Source of the DNA: Uloborus plumipes
Taxonomy: Eukaryota > Arthropoda > Arachnida > Araneae > Uloboridae
Reading direction: 5' to 3'
Length of the DNA: 64,000 nt
NCBI GenBank assembly: GCA_038373865.1
Contig: JAXGGA010001665.1
Span: forward strand, 80,367-144,366
The translations under genes were made by a program, and so were the position numbers. Positions 28,601 through 38,173 of this stretch are shown in pieces (within the stretch, counting starts at the first letter, position 1; each line of letters begins with the position of its first letter). A model generated the notes under the pieces. It made no database searches and was not told the origin of the DNA. It worked only from the letters and a program-made list of their open reading frames with translations.

Positions 28601-31600
28601 TTCTTTCAACCCAGGTAGTACGACAGTTGAATCACAGATTTCTTTTCCATTGAAAAGAGAAGCAAAAAGCTGTCGTATCAGACATATGAAACCTTGAAAA
28701 AATCCCCGGCTCCAAAGTGTTCGAGTGAAAATCTCGACCCCGTCCTCTAAAAAAAAAAAATAGTTAGGGTACAGCATGTGTACTGCCCGGCTCCTGAAGG
28801 TTAAAATGTCGCGTCACTACTGTTTTTTTTTTGGAAATTATTTCCAGTGATGCATAGTGTGTCTTTTTGTTCAATGTTGGTGCATGTGTGTGCTTGTAAT
28901 ATATTATAAAAAATAATTTGGAGTTTATTGCAGTAAATTGAGCATTCTCTCCCTCTTGAAAAGTTAAGGTCAGGGTTCCCTTTCACTTAATGTTCTGATA
29001 GTCTAAGATCCGACTTACGTTGACGTACCCTCATCAAGTTTCCTAATGAGTTACACGTAAAAATGCAGAAACACGATGGCATATTGCTTTTCAAAAAAAA
29101 AAAAAATCCAATCATAGGGTTGTCACGATTTGAAGTTCCAGTAGGGTTGAGTAAAACTGCAGTTTTCCTGCAGATGTCTTAAAATTTTACAAGAATATGC
29201 AGTTTATCTGCAGTTCTTTGAAAATGAAAAGCGGATCCAAATCTCTCACAAATAACACTTATCCAGCTCAAAACTCTAGTTATGAGTCCTAGTTATGAGT
29301 ATTTCCCGAGTTATGTGCTTTAAAAAAATTCTGCTAAAAGACTGCAGAAATTTCCCAGCTTTCTGATAAATTTTTTCTTTAACTTGAAAATCAGTGCAGA
29401 AAACCTGCAAAATGACTTCATTAGTGAAATTTTAAAATTGGGTCAACCCTATGAAAGGAGAAATTTTTCTTAGTCAGCCTTACACCATCGTGTTTGTAAT
29501 ATTTTTATTTACAATTTTGTATATAACGTATTACAAAACTTAATGAGGGTAGGTAAAACAAAGGCGGTTGTTGTATTGTGATATTCACCTTGTTTGAATA
29601 CACTTCAGATAATCAGGCTGTTAGGTTTTGCACGGTAAAATTGATATAATTTGGTAATGAGTTCTGTAAAAAAAAGTGTTTCTGGTTTTTGTTTTTGACA
29701 AATTATGTGAGGGTTTTTGTAAATTAGAAAAACAAAAGGAATTTTAAAGCAGTCCCAAAATTAGGCAAAGTAATGTTTTGCTCTTTTATCATTAGGGTCA
29801 TTCCATAATGACTAACATAACATTCAGAGCTGATTTTGTAACTGTTTTCACTTGTAACTTAAAGGATAAAAAATATTTTTCAGTTATGCTGGTGGATTTA
29901 CATTGTACATAATATCTATGTATCATTTCTGCTCAGAATTTAAAACAAAATTACTGATAGTAGATATTTTTTCAACCAAAATAGCAGTGTGACTAACGTA
30001 ACATTTTTGCAACCCTGAAAATGAATGCTCATGTTGTGAGGCAAATGTTTCTCAAAGTTAAGCAAGTGTTAAAAATTGAATGATATATTTGAAAAATGTG
30101 TAAAGTTGACTTTTAAAAGCATAAAACACATTTATTAAATCTTAATTTTTTTTAGTCTTAATTGTCACTTCTGCTCAAGATGGAGTGTGACTAACGTAAC
30201 GTGACTAACGTAACCATCGAATTAACAAGCAGTAAACACACTACAAACTATTTATTATGGTTAATCTCACTGATAATTACAATACTTTTTTCAATTTTTT
30301 TTAGCTTCTTATGTTGTATGAATTTTATTTATTTAGTTATTTTATTTACTTTTTGATACTTTTTTCACTTCGGTATTTTTTTTCTCTTTCGCTGAGGTTG
30401 ACATTTCTATGGAATGACCCATTATTCTTATTCATCTTCCCACTTTGTTCTTATTCATGTTTTATTCTCATTGTTTTAAAGGTAAGCTAAGTTACCTAGT
30501 AAAACTACTTTGCTTTGATGCAGGGTTGGGGTTTTGGACGTCCAAAACTGGTTTTGGACAGGACAGGTGGGTTTTACTGTCCAAAAGTGTCGAAAACTGT
30601 CCAAAAGTGTCTTAAACCGTCCAAAAGTGTCTTAAACTGTCTAAAGCATGGCAAAATGGTTTTAAGCTGACTAATTTCTATTAGCTATAATATTGATAAT
30701 GCATACATCTTAGTTTCTTAGTGTTAATTAGTTGTAATTAATTAAAATTTGTGAATATTTAATTATATTAGTAATTTTAATATACGTTAAAAAATGAACA
30801 ATTTACTCATAACTCCACTGCATAAAAATTTCATAAAATAGGAATTGGTAGTACTGTCAAAAAAACAGTCTTGAAGCAGATAATTTCAGCTCCATTTGTA
30901 ACTCAAAATGTGTAAAACTGAAGTCTTTTGTGGTTTCTTTACAATAATGTTTTCAGTGATGTTCAAATAATTTTTTTAACCTTAGATTGAAGAATAATAA
31001 ACTGATGATAAAATGTTTTTCACTACTCAAGAAAATTTTTCTATTTTTGATTTTTGTTTTTAATACTGTGTATTTTGTTTCTAACAGTATATATATGAAG
31101 GGCTCGGGCGTAAACAGTGGTATCTGACAAACTCGAAAAAACGTATTGTTTCAAATTAAAGAAACAAAAGTCACTTGTAAAAATGACATTAAATATACCT
31201 GAGACACACAGCACTTAATCAATGTACCGACTTCATATTTTAAATAGAAAAAACTTGCTACAGTAATGTCTCGAAGAATAAATCCATATTTAAAAGAAAA
31301 AGTTTTGATTTTTTGAAAAGCTAGTTACCATTTTTTACACCCGAGCCCTTCATATGTGTATATACTTCCTCAAGAAAAAAAAACATCCTAGTTTGCAAAT
31401 ATTTAGAAAAACTTATCAACATTTTCCAAGGATCAGTAATGATTTAGTGTCTGATTATGAAATGTCACTTTTGTTATTTAATCGTTTACGGGTAAATACG
31501 GCAGCTAAATTGGTCATGTGCTATCGGATGTTAAGAGGACTAATTGAACCAGATTACTAATGTGTACACACACATGTATTTACATATTTTTTTTGAATTG

Positions 31601-34600
31601 TACTACTTTTAAATTTATTCCTAATATTTTGTGAAATAATTAAATATTCAGTAAATGTCGCTGTAACATTCTCAAATGTTGTGTATCTTTTTAATTAGTT
31701 GTAAAACTGATTTTTTGCATTTAAGTTGATTATTGTACCTTTTGAACACCCTCATTTGCATCCATATTTAAAAGAAGTTTAGCTAGTATTAAAAATAAAA
31801 TAATATAATCTTGTGAGAACTAATTCATTTTTTAATGAAGAATAGTAACTTCTAAGTAGCTAGATTAGTATCAGCTGAAAATCTTATATATGTTTTTATG
31901 TACATATTTAAATGTTTACATTAGATAAATTAAGTCTTAACTTCAAGTATAATTTTGTGCTTTTGATATTTGTTCAAAATATAAAATTGTACTAAAAATG
32001 TAGTTTTGGACAGTTTTGGACAGGACGGTTTAAACCATGGTTTAAACCGTGGTTTTTACCGTTCTGTCCAAAACCTTGCCAACCCTGCTTTGATGATCTT
32101 CTAAACTTCAAATCTTGTTTTCCTTCCAGGCTCCGAGTCAAAGCATCGTGCCTCCGATCACGATACGCTCCGTCTCCGTCATCCGCTCCAACGGCGGCAA
32201 AAAGAACTCCGGCCGGAGCGACGGGGTGAACCTGGAGCGCTCGTATCAGATATGCAAAGCAGCCCTGGAGTCGTCCACCAACAAGGAGGACGTAGCGACC
32301 ACTTGCGAGAAAGTGTCGGCAGAACCCACTTTACCCCAAACGGACGATCGGCCGTCGCCAACGGTAACCTCGCCCGTTGCTTCTTTAGAAAGTTCTGTTT
32401 CAGATGCCCCGATGGAAGAGGAATCGTGTGAGAATCAGTGTCCGGTGACAGAAACGGAGACTCCCGAATCTCCCCCGAACCAGTTTCTCTTAACCACCTG
32501 CTTGCCGTCTGCTTCTCCTACCTCCACGCTCGCTCCGGACTCTCCCCCCATTAACACACTAGACACCCCTAACACATGCTCGCGGGCGGATGTCGAGATT
32601 CCCGACCTTCGGTCGGTAGACACCGTGAAAGATGGCAGCCCTGTCGAGGCGGATTCAGACTCGAACAATGCCAATCCATCGCCAGAAGCCGTAGATGTGA
32701 AAGAATCGGAGACTCTTTCGAATATGTCGTCCACGGATCAGCCTGTTTCGCCTGCGCAGTCTCCTCCGTTGTCTGCGACGGAGACGGAAGACCCTGCGTC
32801 GTGCCACGAGTCGACCGAGAGTCCGGACTCTCCGACGCCGGCCGAAACCGCGGTCGAAACCGACTGCTCGCCCGTCAAGGAAGACGCCGTTACCGGGGAT
32901 AACGACGTCGAGACTGCCGATATTTCGGACGATCCGGCGACCGCGGATCCGACGGATTCCAAAAAGGATGCGACCGAGAACGGAGTCGGTGCGGATAGCT
33001 TTGTCTCGCAGAGTGATTTGAGTCTGGCTTCCGAGTGTCTCGATTCCGATTCGTCGAGCATGCAGCAGCGGCCGTTTAATGCTTTTGAGTCGTCTAGCGA
33101 TGAGCAGCAATTTAATGTAAGTTTTAACATTTGTGGCATTGGTTTTTCTCTTTTAATTTGAATTTTTCCTTTCATAACCTGCTTTCATAATGCTTTTTAA
33201 TTTTGCTTGCCGGTGTGTACTAATTTTCTTCACATGCTAAATAATAAGTTGCTTCAAAAAATTTTATTGATTATTAGTTTTATTTCAATGCATAATAGAA
33301 GCTTTAGGATGAAATTCTGTACAGGCAGCTTCTCTGATTTTTGAAACATCCTTGATAGTAGGGATGCACCGATTAATCGGCCACTTTGCCGATTATTAAT
33401 AATCGGCAAAATCAGGCCAATTAATCGGCCGAAAAAATATTTTTCAAATATTATTCTTTAAAGTATACCTTCACTAAGAAACTATGATGAATAATTTTTT
33501 TACAACAATCCTCACAGTTGATTTAAAGTTTTCTTTTAATTAATTCACCTACTTTGAATAAATATACATAGACAATGTTGCAAAAAAATTTTTGTGGCGA
33601 TAGTTTTCTCTTTAGTACAGTGCTTTATATTCCCTCTAATTTTCAACGAATAAAAGCATTGAATTAAATTGTTACTAATTATTAAAAAACATGAATTAAA
33701 AGTACTCCTAAGTTGGAGAGCTCACCACAGACTCCCGCTCTCCCCCCCCCCCTTTTTTTGAATTTTAACGTCTAATTAACATATCTAACAATATGTTAAT
33801 AATATTATTGACAATAATATGAAAATTGGTTCCAAGAAATTTCATAAAATATTGAAATTATTTTGGGAAAAATAGGAAAATGGGGAAAAAAATCTTTCAG
33901 AAATAAATTACCGTAAAATGGGGTGTATAGGAACAGCGGGGTCAATCGGAACAAAACTTCTCGACCGTACAAAGAAATTCTTCATAAATATACTATTGGG
34001 TATTTTTCGCCATTATTTTTTTTTTAGAAAGGTAAGATCATAGGAAGTAGGAAAAAATTACTTTTGTCAATCTGGCAACGCTACTGGCTTCTAAGGAGGG
34101 CTGCACGTGGAATGCTAGAAAACATCACATTTTCATAGACTGCAAAACTTCATATGCAAGAACAAACCTTCTTATATTTTAAACCTAAGAGTGGTGTGTT
34201 TCAACTATACATGTATCTGAACAACAGAATACCACATTAGAATTTACATTTTGTATAAATTGTGTCATAAAATTGAAGAATTCTGAAAAATGTCAGAGGA
34301 AAAAAATTTGCGGGGTGAATCGGAACACTTTGTTCTGTTGTTTCAATTCAAACTTATTTGAAGGAAACTGCTTGAAAACACAAGATTCTAACCCCAATTC
34401 CTCTAATCAAGACAAGGACATGGATTTATCCCTGTTTATCCCTTTTCGTGAGCAACTAGATCTTAGAATGACAAAAAGTTGCAGATTTCAAAAGATTTTT
34501 CTCCAGGAGACTTTTTTTTACTTAAAATACGAGGGGAAAGTCATATAGACTTTATGTAGTAAAAGTCCGACACACATACAGTGATGAATAAGCGAAAAAA

Positions 34601-37600
34601 TCTTTCAGGACAATCCCGAAACCCAGAAATTTCAATAAACTAAAGAAAAGATAGAGTTCATCCCAGGAGAAGTTATGAAAAAACTTAATCCAAGTCACAA
34701 TTGCTAGTTTTAAGGACAAGTGCATATTTGTGGACGACATGAGTGACTTCCATTCATGTTAAAGCATTTCTTGACATTACTTTTCATTTTTCATGAGTTC
34801 AAAATTATTTTGAATTTTCACAAATTATAAACGTTTACAGGTACTGAAATTATACATTTATTTGACAGTAATTATCTATTCTTATTCTCCCCCATCAATA
34901 TTACTCATGTTTGTGAGACCTATTACCGATTAAATTGGTAAAAATAAAAATTTTAACATGTGTTCCGATTGACCCCTATCAGCGGGGTGATTCGGAACAC
35001 CCATAATTTCCTATATATTTTAATAATAATTGCTCAAAATCTTTTGTCTTTGCTTGGAATATCAAAAGTAAAGCACGACCGAAGTTTTTACCCAGAAAAT
35101 CAAATTAAAAAAAAATCTTTTAACTGCTTTTTTTACAATCAAAGCTGAAAAGTGTTCCGATTCACCCCATTTTACGGTACTTACTATTTCTGAACTTGGA
35201 ATTGTATAAGAGAGAAAAAATAGTGATGGTAAAATTGGTAATAGAAAAACAATCATCCTTATCATTAATCGGCCCAGCCGATTAATCGGCTGATTATCAA
35301 ACGCCGATTAATCGGTAATCAGCCAATTTGCTTATCGGTGCATCCCTACTTGATAGTTGTAGAATTTTGTTTCTGCAACTTTTCTCCAACTCTGGAGAAA
35401 AAAAAACAAAAACAAAAAAAAAATTTAAAAGAAAAAAGAAAGTCATTAAGAAGTGTACAAACTCTGTGATATTTTTTAATGTTATAAAGATATTCTTGTC
35501 ATTTTCACTAGAGGGCAGTTCCATTTTCAAAAAAAAAAGCATCGATTTCTGCACAAAACAGCTTGCACAGGCTCCAAATGTGTTATGTCCTTGTTTCACT
35601 ACATTTATTTTTAAAGGACATGGACTCTACTTCTGCAAAATACAGTTAAGCTTTTAAGATTTCCAAGAACAGTATTTATGTAAAGGTATTTCGGTTCCGT
35701 AACGGAGATACGCCTGTGGCGGAAAAAATGCAATTATTTCAGTATTTTTTCCCGGGACATCTTCAGAATGTAACTGTATCATAGGGTAGGGAAGATCATG
35801 TTCTTCATTAAATTCATGAAATAAAATAAAAATTTTACATATTTCTCTTCTTTGTAAGCTATTTTAGGAAAACCTGATATGTCTGTTACCATGGAACTGC
35901 CCTAGAGCTTCTTGTAGAGAGATGTACACATAAACCAGGACTTATGTTTCACAAACTGTTAATACCTAAAAAATGTATACTTTAAAGAATATTTATGTTT
36001 TAGGAGAACTCTTATTCTTAACATTTTTTTTAAAGACAATCAAGTGCCAATATGAGATTTCCATTGCAGAATTTTGTAGCTGTATAAAGTACTAGTAAAA
36101 ATCAATCGCATAAAAGCCATGTAAACCCAACATTGGACCATGGCACAGAAAATTTAATTGTTCAATGTGTCGGTGTCAGTGTCTGCTATTTTATTTTAAA
36201 TAATGTATGGAATTCTGCAATTAAATCTCACCTGCAAAAACCGATTTTAGGTTATACGCTAGTATGTGCATGTACTATGAGTTTTCATGATTTCATATCT
36301 TTATCTCAACACCAGATTAGAATACATTCAAAAATTGCGATGTGCACATTAGGGATGTACAGATTAATCGGCCACTTTGCCGATTATTAATAATCGGCAA
36401 CATCGGGCCGATTAATTGGCCAGAAAATATTTTTTTTATTTTATTCTTTAAGTATACCTTCACTAAGAAACTACGATAAATAATTTTATTAACAGTAATA
36501 ATAATCCTCACAGTTGATATAAAGTTTTTAATACATTAATTCTCCTACTTTAGAAAAATATACATAGACAATGTTGCAACATTTTTCATGTGGCGGCAGT
36601 TCAAGGGCGGATCCAGAAATGTTCCAAGGGAGGGGCGATTGATTTTTTTTCTTACTTGCCCATTTTTTTCGCCATGCATCCTTGTTAACACATGTTGATT
36701 ACAAATGCTTTGGTCTTCATTTCGAAAAATTTCCAGATTAGAGCCTCGAATCCCCGCACTCTTTCCCGTAATATCATCTAAGATCAACTAAAACTGCCTT
36801 TTTTGAACTTCAAAATCTAAAAACTGCTGGACCATCTTCCCACCCTTGTATCCGCCCTTGCGACAGTTTCCTCCTTAGTAAAGTGTTTTAGATAATCTCT
36901 AATTTTCTCAAAGAATAAAGTCTTGAATTAGATTGCTTCTAATTACTAAAAAAATTAAATTAAAAGTACTCCCAAGTTGGAGTACAGACTCCCTTACTCT
37001 TTTTCTGAATTTTTATGTCCAATTAACATAATTAACAATGTGTTAATGTAATGTTATTGACAATAACATGAAAATTGGTCCTAAGAAATTTGATAAAATA
37101 TTGAAATTATTTTGTGAAAATTGGGAAAATGGGAAAAAAAATCTTCTCTTGGAAATAAATTTCTTACTATTTCTAAACTCAGAATTGTATAAGAGAGAAA
37201 AAACAGTAATGGCAAAATTGGTGGTATTAAAAACAATCATCCTTATCGTTAATCGGCTCAGCCAATTAATCGGCCGATTATCAACAACCGATTAATCGGT
37301 AATCGGCCAATTTGCTTATCGGTGCATCCGTAGTGCACATATAGTACTGCATTGTGTGTGAAATCTTATTCTCTATTGACCCACAAGAATGTTATTCTGT
37401 GAAAGAAATTCCTTCACAATTACTTGGCAGCGTCAAAAGAGAGAGAGAGTCCCATCCTTTGCATGTATCCTTTTCTGCACTTTCCTGAAAAGGATTCAGT
37501 CAGAGAAAATCTGAAGTCAAAAGAAAATCTGATGAAGCAATGTGTAATAAGGGAATAAGACCTGTGGTGGCTCTTGCTATATTGTTGGTACTTATTGCGT

Positions 37601-38137
37601 TTGTAAGGAATTTGATTTTTCCAAAAGTTTTGCTTCTTCAACCTTCAATGAAACGTGACAGTGGCATAGTGATTATTAAATTAAAAACAAACGACTTTTA
37701 AAGTAGTTGATAAAGAAAATTTCTTTAATGTGAATTTGAGAAATGTGATTAAAGCACTGAGGTTTGCGACGAAGAGTATATGCAAACTATGGAAGAAAAT
37801 GAATCTGTTGCCTAGGAAGAACGATGTTTGAAAAAGCTGTAATATTTGCCGTTCTCTAAATTACAAAACTGCTCAATGCAACTTAAAATGACGGATAATC
37901 CTACAAGAATGAAATGTGTACAAAAAGAAAGATTTCTTTTTCTTTCTTTTCTTAACGTTTTAATTCAAATAGTGTACATTTTAATTAATTAAACTTGTCA
38001 GTTATCTATACATAAATTGAATTTTCTAAGTTTTTGTTATTAAAGTGTTGGAAATCGAAACTAATGATAAATCAAAGTTTTTTTTTCGGTCCGTTCAAAT
38101 TCGAGCTATCTGACTGAGAATTCTTTCGAGAATTGAC

Positions 38138-38173
<36 letters not shown>

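Noticed and set aside
32655..33175. Antisense open frames of about 150 codons in exon O
   Set aside because: Shadow frames of a GC-rich coding exon; Arg-rich, without splice sites or homology that I recognise.
34273..34548. 91-codon frame in intron 15
   Set aside because: Lies inside the TA-flanked nested element; no similarity to a transposase.
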